64,000 bases of DNA from DATBLQ01 sp036555325 (lineage in GTDB: Bacteria; Pseudomonadota; Alphaproteobacteria; Rhizobiales; Aestuariivirgaceae), in NCBI GenBank assembly GCA_036555325.1, contig DATBLQ010000019.1:73482-137481 (forward strand), in the 5' to 3' direction. Positions 25,546 through 33,478 of the stretch are shown here, in pieces. The notes beneath the pieces are model-generated. The model made no database searches, had not been told where the DNA came from, and saw nothing but the letters and a program-made list of their open reading frames with translations. Both the position numbers and the translations under genes were made by a program. Within the stretch, counting starts at the first letter, position 1. The number at the start of each line of letters is the position of its first letter.

Positions 25546-26244
25546 TTAGGTGCCGACCAATTTGGCTGGCACCGTCACGTCCTTCGTCCAGGCCCACATG
25601 CAAAGAAGCGGCGTGTCGAAGGTCTCGGTGGCATGAACGATAAAGGGCTTGTGCCAGCGGGTCGATCCTGCCGCAAGCTTCTCCCAGCCGCCGGCACCTC
25701 GTTTCCAATTCGACGGGCCGGTGAGCATCCAATAGAGCTCGGGTGCTGCGTGATAGCGCTCACGATATAGCCGCCTCGGCCCCAGCAGCATGAAGCCCAG
25801 AAGAAAATCATTCCCGGGGAAAAATCCATTGGGCCCGATGATCTCGGAATAGGCGTAGCCATCCATGAAACCGCTACGCTCCATGACGCTGTCTGAATAA
25901 TCCAGATTCTGTTCCCAGTGCAGATCGTCTTCGACCGCAGCAATGGCCGCTGCCACATCGCTCGCCACGGCCAAGGCGGCGCCGACGGTGTCGGGCAACA
26001 GGGTACAGGCAGGCAACGATTTGGGTTGGGGCAGAGAAAAGGCGTCGGTGGTCAAATCCTGCTCGGCGAGCCGGTTCAAGACCTCGCCGACTTCCGGCGT
26101 GTCGGCCTGGTGATTTTCGAGCCCGCGGGTAACCGATTTGAGCAGCCAATTTACATCGGCATGAACTTCGTTGCCCACAATCTCGCCTCGCGTTGATGCC
26201 CTGCCCTTTTCAATAAAGCCATAGAAAAAGACAAGCTTCAACAT
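25546..26244 (-). CDS. DMSP-lyase-family cupin (DddL/DddQ-like)
   Basis: 232 residues. The C-terminal half (about 125-220) is a cupin with the pattern of the DMSP lyase family PF16867: EIIGPNGFFPGNDFLLGFMLLG, then YRERYHAAPELYWMLTG, then the HATET segment. Aligned by eye with DddQ, the metal ligands and catalytic tyrosines all have counterparts at an offset of 40-41: Y160 (Y120), H165 (H125), E169 (E129), Y171 (Y131) and H204 (H163). The extra histidine usually two residues before H165 is replaced by R163. DddQ-type enzymes cleave DMSP to dimethyl sulfide and acrylate, but the family also holds proteins of unknown substrate. It is the last gene of an operon with an Fe-ADH and an enolase-superfamily enzyme. 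Confidence 0.7.
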   Translation of the reverse strand: MLKLVFFYGFIEKGRASTRGEIVGNEVHADVNWLLKSVTRGLENHQADTPEVGEVLNRLAEQDLTTDAFSLPQPKSLPACTLLPDTVGAALAVASDVAAAIAAVEDDLHWEQNLDYSDSVMERSGFMDGYAYSEIIGPNGFFPGNDFLLGFMLLGPRRLYRERYHAAPELYWMLTGPSNWKRGAGGWEKLAAGSTRWHKPFIVHATETFDTPLLCMWAWTKDVTVPAKLVGT

Positions 26245-26284
26245 GGAACGACGCGCTGGCGACGTTAACCAGTTCCTGCCTTAA

Positions 26285-27391
26285 CTATTCGACTTGTGTT
26301 TTTTTCAAACGCTTCTCGTCGTAGACAATGCCGAGCCCAGGTTCATTGCCAAGATCGATATGGCCGTGACGCGCCTCATATTGTCTCGCCATCATGAAAT
26401 CGCGCCGCTCACAGCTCCATTCCGGCGGATCGTAGGGAAATTCCAAGAATGCGCCGTTGGACAGTGCGGCTGACAATTGCGCATTGGCGATCATGCCCAC
26501 TCCGTTCGACCAGGTATGGGGAGTGAAGATGACGGACGCCTCCTGGCACATCAGAGCGATACGTCTTAGGCCGGTAATGCCACCGGTAAGGGCAGCATCG
26601 GGCTGCAGCACATCGACGGCGCGCTCCTCGATCATATGGCCGAATTCGTACAGCTCGCGGTTCATTTCGCCACCTGCGATGCGCAGGTCGGTCATATTCT
26701 TCAACGCCTTCATGCCCTTCCAGTCGCCGCGGAAGAGAGGCTCTTCCATCCAGTAAACGCCCAAGCGCTCCAATTCGCGCGCAACGCTTAGGGCATCCTT
26801 CAGTTTCCACGGTTCCTCGATATCCCACACCATGCGCCATCCCTGATTGCAGTCGACCATCAGCTCGAGCTGGTCGCCAATCTTCCTGCGCACCGTTTCG
26901 AGCCCCTTGATGTCGTCGCGCCAATCACCGCGGTGGAAGCGAAGCTTCATTGCGCCAAACCCTTCATCGACATAGCGCTGGGCCTGCGCGGTCAGAGCTC
27001 CAGGGTCGCGCAGCATGCCCGAAGATGCATAGAGCTTCACCCGGCCGGATTTGCCGCCAAGCAAGCGCCACACGGGAAGGCCTGCCGCCTTACCGGCTAT
27101 ATCCCACAGGGCCAGGTCGAGGGGCCAATAGCGTGCATAATGAAAGGACATGTTGGAAAGGATGCGATGGTGGCGCTCGAGATCGAGCGGATCCTGCCCG
27201 ATGAAGAGATGCTTGAACTGATCGAAGCCGAGCATGTCATCGCCGGAGGAGATACCTTCAATGCCGGCGTCGGTCGCAATGCGCGTGAGAAACGCGGTGA
27301 AGCTGGTGCGAGGGCGGGTATCCCAACTGGGGGCGAATGGCGGATCTAACGCGATCGTGTGCCGGGTAACCTGAATGTCGGTGATTTTCAT
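26285..27391 (-). CDS. Mandelate racemase/muconate lactonizing enzyme family (enolase superfamily)
   Basis: 368 residues. The barrel carries K149-x-R151, the metal ligands D180, E216 or E217 (WMEEPL) and E242 (GGEMN), and a D265/H292 pair (QPDAALTGG, TPHTWSNG), the mandelate-racemase-type set. The second lysine of the usual KxK motif is Arg, so this is more likely a dehydratase-type member than a racemase. These enzymes abstract a proton next to a carboxylate of sugar acids or related hydroxy acids. It sits 17 bp downstream of the Fe-ADH gene and 40 bp upstream of the cupin, so the three form an operon acting on one substrate or its breakdown products. Substrate not identified. Confidence 0.85.
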   Translation of the reverse strand: MKITDIQVTRHTIALDPPFAPSWDTRPRTSFTAFLTRIATDAGIEGISSGDDMLGFDQFKHLFIGQDPLDLERHHRILSNMSFHYARYWPLDLALWDIAGKAAGLPVWRLLGGKSGRVKLYASSGMLRDPGALTAQAQRYVDEGFGAMKLRFHRGDWRDDIKGLETVRRKIGDQLELMVDCNQGWRMVWDIEEPWKLKDALSVARELERLGVYWMEEPLFRGDWKGMKALKNMTDLRIAGGEMNRELYEFGHMIEERAVDVLQPDAALTGGITGLRRIALMCQEASVIFTPHTWSNGVGMIANAQLSAALSNGAFLEFPYDPPEWSCERRDFMMARQYEARHGHIDLGNEPGLGIVYDEKRLKKTQVE

Positions 27392-27408
27392 GAGTTTGAG
27401 CCGTGGAG

Positions 27409-28563
27409 TTAGCGCAGCGCATAAAGCCTTGTTGCCAACATCAGCAAATCATCGTCGCTGACGAGCCGAGGGGTGGATTTCCGCATCGATGCATTTTCGG
27501 GCGCGGCCATTTGTGCGGCAAGCATATCCGGCCGGTTAAGATCAAACCCCTCGCCCGCGAGCGAAACCTTGATCCCAGAGGATCGCACCAGCTTGGCAAA
27601 GACCTCCACCGCCGAGGAAGGGTTGGAATTTTGGCCCATGGCGCGAGCGACCCGGCTGAAATCATCGGGCGCTGCTTCTGCAACCCAGTCGATCGTCGCC
27701 AACATTGCCAGTCCGGTTGCGCGCCCATGCGGAATGGGCGCCAGCGAGGCGAGAGCGTGAGATATATTGTGCGCGAGAGCGGTGCCGCAATTCTCTATGC
27801 CGATGCCGGCAAGGCAGGAGCCCAGCAACAACGCGCCGCGGGCTTCGATATCGGCGCCGTTGGCAAGGACCCGCCCGAGATTTGCGGTGATGAGCGATAT
27901 GGCACGATGGCAGAAAAGATCCGCCATATCATTGCGGTTCCGGTTGGTACATGCCTCGATGGCGTGTACCAGCGCATCGAGTGCCGTGGCAGCGGTAATG
28001 CTCTGGGGAACACCAATGGTGAGTTCGGGGTCGAGCAGCGCCAGACGGGGCTTAAGTTCGGACCCCCAGGCCCAGACCTTCACATGCCGGGAATTGGTGA
28101 AAACACTCGTCGATGTCACTTCCGAACCGGTGCCGGCGGTCGTCGGTATGGCAATACAGGGCAGCGGTCCAGCGGGCAGCGGCGTCTTGCACAGTTCATA
28201 GACTTCGGCCGAGTCCCCCGAGGCCGCACAGCAGGCGACCAATTTCGCCGTATCAAGGACGGTACCACCGCCAAGACCGACAATGCATTGTGCCTTGGTC
28301 TCGTAAGCCATGGCGCTGGCGGCGTCGATGAGTTCGGAGGTGGGTTCGCCAGCGAACCCGTCGAAGACCGCAGCCGTGTGACCGGCATCCGACAGGGATT
28401 GGCGTGCCTTGGCAATAGTGCCAGAGGGAGCCAATGCGGGATCGGCCAGAAGGAAAACGCTCAAGGACGTTCCTGCAATTGCACTGACCTTGCTGCCCAA
28501 CTCGTCCAGCCGACCCTGTCCGAAAAGGATTTCCGGCACGGCGCGCATGGTGAACAACTGCAT
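27409..28563 (-). CDS. Iron-containing alcohol dehydrogenase family protein
   Basis: 384 residues from the ATG at 28563; a second ATG lies at 28575 and the frame is open to 28695, which would overlap the divergent methyltransferase gene. The N-terminal NAD-binding motif is VGLGGGTVLDTAK and the substrate block IPTTAGTGSEVTSTSVF. The metal-binding part reads TALDALVHAIEA and AHNISHALASLAPIPHG, with D, H, H and H ligands in the family spacing. Members reduce aldehydes or oxidise alcohols, or act as maleylacetate reductases; DddB of some DMSP-degrading bacteria belongs here. It is the first gene of the operon that ends with the DMSP-lyase-family cupin. Substrate unknown. Confidence 0.88.
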   Translation of the reverse strand: MQLFTMRAVPEILFGQGRLDELGSKVSAIAGTSLSVFLLADPALAPSGTIAKARQSLSDAGHTAAVFDGFAGEPTSELIDAASAMAYETKAQCIVGLGGGTVLDTAKLVACCAASGDSAEVYELCKTPLPAGPLPCIAIPTTAGTGSEVTSTSVFTNSRHVKVWAWGSELKPRLALLDPELTIGVPQSITAATALDALVHAIEACTNRNRNDMADLFCHRAISLITANLGRVLANGADIEARGALLLGSCLAGIGIENCGTALAHNISHALASLAPIPHGRATGLAMLATIDWVAEAAPDDFSRVARAMGQNSNPSSAVEVFAKLVRSSGIKVSLAGEGFDLNRPDMLAAQMAAPENASMRKSTPRLVSDDDLLMLATRLYALR

Positions 28564-28687
28564 CGAGGACTCCATAAGACTGCCGGTGCCGCTGTAGAAT
28601 TGCTGCCGGGCTGGGTCAAGGCCCCGAAAACGGTTCACGGCAGGGTTGGTGGCGGGTACTATGACCCGTCGAATAAGGGGACTCCAA

Positions 28688-29563
28688 ATGAGCATTCAGG
28701 ACTTGCAGCCCGCCAGAAGCCAAGCAGTCGATTTCTGGAACTCGATTCTCGTCCCCAAGTTCACCAAATATCGACACATCCTGGTCGGGGGTCTTTCGCT
28801 TCACAGCGCACAGATATTTCCCTCTCTCGGCGTCAAGGAAGGGCAGCGCGTGGTCGATATCGGCTGCGGCTTCGGCGACACGACCATCGAGCTTGCTCGG
28901 CGGGTTGGACCGCGCGGCTCGGTTCTGGGTCTCGACTGCTGCAACGCCTTCCTGGAACACGGACGAAGGGATGCCAAGGCAGCCGGCCTCGGGAACATTC
29001 AGTTCGTCGAAGGGGACGTGCAATTCTATCGCTTCGAGCCGGTACATGATTTCTGCTTTTCACGCTTCGGCACACAATTCTTCGACAATCCGGTCGCGGG
29101 GCTCAGGAACATGCGTCTTAGCCTGAAGCCAAAGGGGATCATGACCATGATCGTCTGGCGGCAAATCGAAGACAATCCCTGGCTGGGCATTCCGAAAACA
29201 GTGGTGCTTGATTTTCTGCCGCCGGTCAAAGACGGCGTTCCCAATTGCGGACCCGGGCCGTTTTCCATGGCCGACACCGAGGTTGTCGAGATGCAGCTCA
29301 AGGCTGCGGGTTATGAGACCATTGCGTTCGAGCGGGTCGATGCGCAGCTCATGGTGGGACGCGACGTCGAGGATGCGATTGAATTTCAACTGAGTCTCGG
29401 CCCGGCGGGCGAGGTTTACAGGGAAGCGGGACCCGAAGCGGAACAGCATTACGACGCGATCAAATCTGCGCTAGCCGTGGAAATCGCCAAATACAAGACG
29501 CCCAAGGGCATCATGATGGATTCAAGCTCGTGGAAAGTCACCGCACGCAATCCCGGGATTTGA
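28688..29563 (+). CDS. Class I SAM-dependent methyltransferase
   Basis: 291 residues from the ATG at 28688, which has AAGGGGA about 6 bp upstream; an upstream in-frame GTG at 28646 is less likely. Motif I is VVDIGCGFGDTTIELA (about residues 55-70), with VLGLDCCNAFLEHGR after it as motif II and FVEGDVQFYRF as motif III, all typical of UbiE/Methyltransf_25-type enzymes. A stretch PPVKDGVPNCGPGPFSMAD is found in several small-molecule methyltransferases of this group. The acceptor is unknown. It is divergent from the Fe-ADH operon and convergent with the OYE-type gene. Confidence 0.82.
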   Translation: MSIQDLQPARSQAVDFWNSILVPKFTKYRHILVGGLSLHSAQIFPSLGVKEGQRVVDIGCGFGDTTIELARRVGPRGSVLGLDCCNAFLEHGRRDAKAAGLGNIQFVEGDVQFYRFEPVHDFCFSRFGTQFFDNPVAGLRNMRLSLKPKGIMTMIVWRQIEDNPWLGIPKTVVLDFLPPVKDGVPNCGPGPFSMADTEVVEMQLKAAGYETIAFERVDAQLMVGRDVEDAIEFQLSLGPAGEVYREAGPEAEQHYDAIKSALAVEIAKYKTPKGIMMDSSSWKVTARNPGI

Positions 29564-29604
29564 AACCTCCGGGTTAGCGCCACACGGGTTAAGCGTTGAA
29601 GGCT

Positions 29605-31587
29605 TCAGATAGACATGGCGAGCTTGCGGCCCTCGTAGATGGCCATGACGGCGGTTCGAGCAGCCACGGCATCGCCGATTGTCCGGTAGGGGCGCTGTCT
29701 TTGATCGAGAGCCTGGGTCAGGGACTTGTCGGGCACGTTGGTCGTCGATGTCACCAGGCTATCAGCCTCAAGGCGGAAATCCTTTCCGCCAAGTACCGTC
29801 ACGGTGGCGGCATTGCCGTGCCATTCCCTTATGGCGGCCTCCGTGATCAGAACGGCCTTGAGCTCCCGCATCCGCTGACGAAGCTGGACGTCGGCATTCG
29901 TTCGCGCCATTTCCATCATCACTGACGCTGCGGGAGTTATGAGTGTCACCTCGTGGCCTGCTTCTGCGATATGGAGCGCAGTTCCGCCACCTTTCCAGTT
30001 GGCCCCTTCGTCCAAAACGATGACGCGAGCGCCGAGACGGGCACTGCGCTCCATCACTTCCTCCACCGACCAGACATTGCCGCGGTCGATGCCTGGAAGC
30101 CGATCGAAATGCGGCAAGGCGCGCTGGAAGCCGCTGCCAGCGGGCTGCGAGCCGGTAGCGATGATCACTTCATCAGCACCGAAGGCCTCAATATCGTCGG
30201 CTTCGCAGGGGGTGTTCAAAAGAACCTTCACCTGCAACTTTTCGAGCTGGCGTTCGTACCATTCGAGAAAATCGATGATCTGCCGGCGGCGCGGCTGCAA
30301 GCCGGCGAGATAGAACTGACCGCCAAGCCTTGATGTCGCCTCAACCAGCGTCACCTTATGCCCGCGTTCGGCTGCCACTCTCGCCGCTTCGAGACCGGCG
30401 ACACCGCCGCCGACGACAAGAATCTGCTTCGGCTTTGAAGCAAGGGTGAAGCGATCACCGCCCCATTCGAATTCACGTCCAGCGGATGGGTTGATGAGGC
30501 AGGAAATCCAGTAGTCGCGATAACGCCTTCCCCAGCACATCTGATTGCAGGAGAGACAGGGGCGAACGTCTTCGGCGCGGCCCTCCCTTGCCTTGTTGGC
30601 GAGATGCGGATCGGCAATCTGGCCGCGGACGATCGAGACCATATCGGCCTGGCCGGATGCAATGACGTAATTTGCGTTCTCCGGTGTACGGATGTGACTT
30701 TCGGCCTGCACTTTGGCGTTGTTCGTTACTTTCTTCAATGCCTCGGCAAACGGAACACCGAGCTTGTCAGCATAGAAGACGTTGGGCATGACACCGCCGA
30801 AATCGAAATAGCTTCCGGTGCCGCAAGTCACATAGTCCATGAGAGCGCGTTCATCATGCCAAGCGATGATTTCCTGCAGCGCTTCCATGGAAAGGGACGC
30901 CTTGACGCCGGGATCCATGTTCACGGCCAGGCCGATGATGAAGTCGGTGCCCGCCATCTGGCGAATCCCGCGCAATATCTGCGATGAAAACCGGCAGCGG
31001 TTTTCAAGACTTCCTCCCCATTTGTCGTCGCGCCGATTGGAGAAGGGGGTCCAGAACTGATCGATCAGGGCGTGATAGGTCGCGAAAAGCTCAACGCCGT
31101 CGAACCCTGAGTCCTTGGCGCGGCGGGCAGCGGCAATGAAGGCGTCGACGATTTCCTCGATCTCCGCGTCCGACATGGCGTGGCTGCCGTCGGAATCGTG
31201 GAAGGAGGGAAGACCCGAGGGCGACCAGTTGGGTTCGAATGAATTGTCAAAATCGCCGTGTTGCCCGACATGATAAAGCTGATGGCAGATGACGGTGCCG
31301 TGCTTGTGCACTGTGTCGGTGAGCTTGCGGAAATGGGGAATGATCGCGTCGGATGAATGCCTGAAATTGCCACGGGTCAATACCGCTGTGCGGTGTACGG
31401 GAACCGGCTCGACCACGATCATCGCGGCACCCCCAAGAGCGCGTTCTTCATAGTAGGCGCGATGGCGCTCGCCCGGGAGGCCGCCTTCCGACATGTTGGC
31501 GGTGTGGGCGCCGAACACAATGCGGTTCTTGAGCGTCAGGTGTCCTAGTTTGAGAGGCTTGAACAGGTGGCCAAAAACTTCAGCCAT
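29605..31587 (-). CDS. FMN/[4Fe-4S]/FAD oxidoreductase, trimethylamine-dehydrogenase/StcD-like
   Basis: 660 residues from the ATG at 31587 (a longer open frame to 31710 lies inside the preceding gene). The N-terminal old-yellow-enzyme barrel (1-340) is followed by a four-cysteine cluster motif with C344, C347, C351 and C363 for a [4Fe-4S] centre, then an FAD/NAD-binding domain beginning VVGGGVAGLEAARVAAERG at about 391. This three-cofactor layout is shared by trimethylamine and dimethylamine dehydrogenases, the N-methylproline demethylase StcD, and 2,4-dienoyl-CoA reductases. The absence of fatty-acid genes nearby and the presence of a DMGDH-like enzyme favour an N-demethylating role; this is inference. 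Its start overlaps the cyclodeaminase-like gene by 8 bp. Confidence 0.82.
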   Translation of the reverse strand: MAEVFGHLFKPLKLGHLTLKNRIVFGAHTANMSEGGLPGERHRAYYEERALGGAAMIVVEPVPVHRTAVLTRGNFRHSSDAIIPHFRKLTDTVHKHGTVICHQLYHVGQHGDFDNSFEPNWSPSGLPSFHDSDGSHAMSDAEIEEIVDAFIAAARRAKDSGFDGVELFATYHALIDQFWTPFSNRRDDKWGGSLENRCRFSSQILRGIRQMAGTDFIIGLAVNMDPGVKASLSMEALQEIIAWHDERALMDYVTCGTGSYFDFGGVMPNVFYADKLGVPFAEALKKVTNNAKVQAESHIRTPENANYVIASGQADMVSIVRGQIADPHLANKAREGRAEDVRPCLSCNQMCWGRRYRDYWISCLINPSAGREFEWGGDRFTLASKPKQILVVGGGVAGLEAARVAAERGHKVTLVEATSRLGGQFYLAGLQPRRRQIIDFLEWYERQLEKLQVKVLLNTPCEADDIEAFGADEVIIATGSQPAGSGFQRALPHFDRLPGIDRGNVWSVEEVMERSARLGARVIVLDEGANWKGGGTALHIAEAGHEVTLITPAASVMMEMARTNADVQLRQRMRELKAVLITEAAIREWHGNAATVTVLGGKDFRLEADSLVTSTTNVPDKSLTQALDQRQRPYRTIGDAVAARTAVMAIYEGRKLAMSI

Positions 31588-32515
31588 CGGTTGCCGCCTC
31601 CCAAATGAACAGTGCCGTAAAAAGATCAAGATGGCCGCCACCACCATTCTTGTACAAAGTGATGTCCTGCGAACGGCGGGGCTGAGGAATGCCGGACCGG
31701 CAGAGATCATACAGATCCGCCTCGATATGGGCGCGGGTGATCACTCCGCGCGACAAGGGGTTCGACAGGTCTCCCGGCTGATCGATGGCGAACCGGCGGC
31801 TGTCGACAAAGAGACGTGCGCGGCGCACGGCTTCATCATCGGACTCCCGCATATCGGGTGTGAAGCTGCCGACAAGGTCGAGATGAGCACCCAATTTGAG
31901 CCATTCGCCCTTGATCAAGGGTGCAGTCGCGGCGGTGGCGCAGCTGACAATATCAGCGTTGCAAACCGCCGTTTTCAGATCCGTCACAACGGCGGCGCCG
32001 ATTTGGGCCGCGAGACGTTGCGCCTTGGCAAGATCCCTATTCCAAACGAGGACCTTGTCAATTGATGGCCTTGCCGCCCGGTGGGCGTCGATGAGAAAGG
32101 GGGCAAGCCCCCCTGCCCCAACCATCAGCAAGACGCAGGCATCGCTGCGTGAAAGAAACCTCGAGGCAAGGGCGGAATCGGCGGCGGTCTTGCGGTAGGT
32201 GAGGGCTGTACCATCCATTACGGCGAGCGGCGCTCCGGTGCGGCCGTCGCACAGGACAAAACAGGACTGAACGGCCGGAAGGGGCAGGTCACGTCTTGTA
32301 TTCCCGGGCAGGATGGTGACGACTTTGGTTCCCATGGCGACCCCGGGCTGCCAGGCGGGAAGGTTGAAGTAGGTCTCACGTTCTCCGCCGCGATCGAGAT
32401 GCAACTCGGAACGGTCGACCAGCGGAGGCTCTCGCTGGTGCGCCTGGAACAGCGCATCCATCAGAGCCGGCCACTGGCAAATGCGATGCACTTCCTCGGC
32501 GGAAAAGAAACGCAT
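31580..32515 (-). CDS. Ornithine cyclodeaminase/mu-crystallin family protein
   Basis: 311 residues from ATG 32515; a GTG one codon earlier (32518) is also possible and would give a 4-bp GTGA overlap with the DUF1194 gene. The Rossmann part reads VLLMVGAGGLAPFLIDAHRAARP, and the substrate region contains ATAATAPLIKGEWLKLGAHLDLVGSFTPDMRESD and DLYDLC, which are hallmarks of the family. Members include ornithine cyclodeaminase, ketimine reductases, and alanine or N-methyl-amino-acid dehydrogenases. Pairing with the OYE-type demethylase suggests metabolism of an imino acid or N-methyl amino acid such as a proline betaine derivative. Exact reaction unknown. Confidence 0.82.
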   Translation of the reverse strand: MRFFSAEEVHRICQWPALMDALFQAHQREPPLVDRSELHLDRGGERETYFNLPAWQPGVAMGTKVVTILPGNTRRDLPLPAVQSCFVLCDGRTGAPLAVMDGTALTYRKTAADSALASRFLSRSDACVLLMVGAGGLAPFLIDAHRAARPSIDKVLVWNRDLAKAQRLAAQIGAAVVTDLKTAVCNADIVSCATAATAPLIKGEWLKLGAHLDLVGSFTPDMRESDDEAVRRARLFVDSRRFAIDQPGDLSNPLSRGVITRAHIEADLYDLCRSGIPQPRRSQDITLYKNGGGGHLDLFTALFIWEAATDG

Positions 32516-33261
32516 CACGATATGCCCGGGCCGGTGATCTCACGCAGCAGCTTGCGGTATATGGCTTCGGCATAAGCGGGATAATCGTTGGCGACTATGA
32601 CAAAGTGCGCCGGCCCACCGACGACCTGCTGTTCGAAATATTTGTCGAGCGTGGGCCATTCGTTGATGATCACCAATCCGTTGATAGTCATGCCCCGCTT
32701 GACGATTTCGTTGCGCACGCGGTCGGTGCTGATGCCGATGTTGTTGCGGCCATCGGAGGAAATATCCATCACGTATCGCTCTGAGCGAAAGGGCGCAGCC
32801 TGCAACATGGCAGCGGCAAAGCGCATGGCGCTCGAGATCGAGGTGCCGCCTTCGGCCAGCTTGCGGGGCATGGTTTCAAGCTGATCAGCCAAGGCGTTTG
32901 CCGCATTTGGACCATCGACAACCGTCCAGGGAACCACGATGAGCTGGCTTCGATCGTCGGACCATTGAAAAACGGAAATCGCGATCTTGCCGGTAGCGCC
33001 TTGAGCGATCGCGTCATGAATTTCCCTGCGGCGCAGCGCCTGGCCCAGGCCCTGCATCTGCAGCCGGAATTCGGTGGTGTCGACGCTGAAGGAACAATCG
33101 ATCGCCAATACAAGAGCGAGGTCGACATCGCCGGATTGAGCGCGGGCGGTCCACTCGTTCTTAACGTAGGGAAAGAAGAAAAACGGCATCGACAGAAGCG
33201 AGACGAAAAAAATCCCCAACACTAGGCGCCTTAAGGCCTCTTTAGGTCTCCTCTGATGCAT
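32515..33261 (-). CDS. DUF1194 secreted von Willebrand-type protein, copy 1
   Basis: 248 residues. An N-terminal hydrophobic segment (LVLGIFFVSLLSMPFFFFPYV, about 13-33) anchors or exports it. The VWA domain begins VDLALVLAIDCSFSVD with the metal-site triad D55-x-S57-x-S59, followed by EGGTSISSAMRFAAAML and MDISSDGRNNIG. This is the DUF1194 family, typical of Alphaproteobacteria, whose job is unknown; VWA domains mediate metal-dependent protein contact outside the cytoplasm. A paralogue lies 5.7 kb away at 38911. Its stop overlaps the start of the cyclodeaminase-like gene, so it heads that operon, an odd partner for a catabolic pair. Confidence 0.85.
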   Translation of the reverse strand: MHQRRPKEALRRLVLGIFFVSLLSMPFFFFPYVKNEWTARAQSGDVDLALVLAIDCSFSVDTTEFRLQMQGLGQALRRREIHDAIAQGATGKIAISVFQWSDDRSQLIVVPWTVVDGPNAANALADQLETMPRKLAEGGTSISSAMRFAAAMLQAAPFRSERYVMDISSDGRNNIGISTDRVRNEIVKRGMTINGLVIINEWPTLDKYFEQQVVGGPAHFVIVANDYPAYAEAIYRKLLREITGPGIS

Positions 33262-33338
33262 GGACTACTGTCCACCGCAGGCGCGACTGCGTCAAGGTGA
33301 TGAAGAAGGGCGGTTAGCCCGATCACTACCCCTGCCTC

Positions 33339-33426
33339 GTCATGCGCGGACTTGATCCGCGCATCTGCTAGCGCCGGGGGATGGAGATGCCCGGATCTCG
33401 CCGCATCGCGGCGGTCCGGGCATGAC
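33339..33426. repeat. REP-like palindromic repeat, copy 4
   Basis: It begins GTCATGCGCGGACTTGATCC and ends GGTCCGGGCATGAC, with GGAGATGCCCGGATC inside. The two ends are inverted and each half is palindromic. It occupies the gap between the divergently placed DUF1194 gene and the 3' end of the PotA-like gene. It is the cleanest copy of the family in the window. Confidence 0.75.
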
Positions 33427-33478
33427 GATTTGGGTTAGATTTGCGAGAGGGCCGGTGACCGTGCGCCGAGCGGCATGA

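Noticed and set aside
27403..29049. 548-codon plus-strand ORF
   Set aside because: It runs antisense through the Fe-ADH gene and in another frame of the methyltransferase gene; no family pattern.
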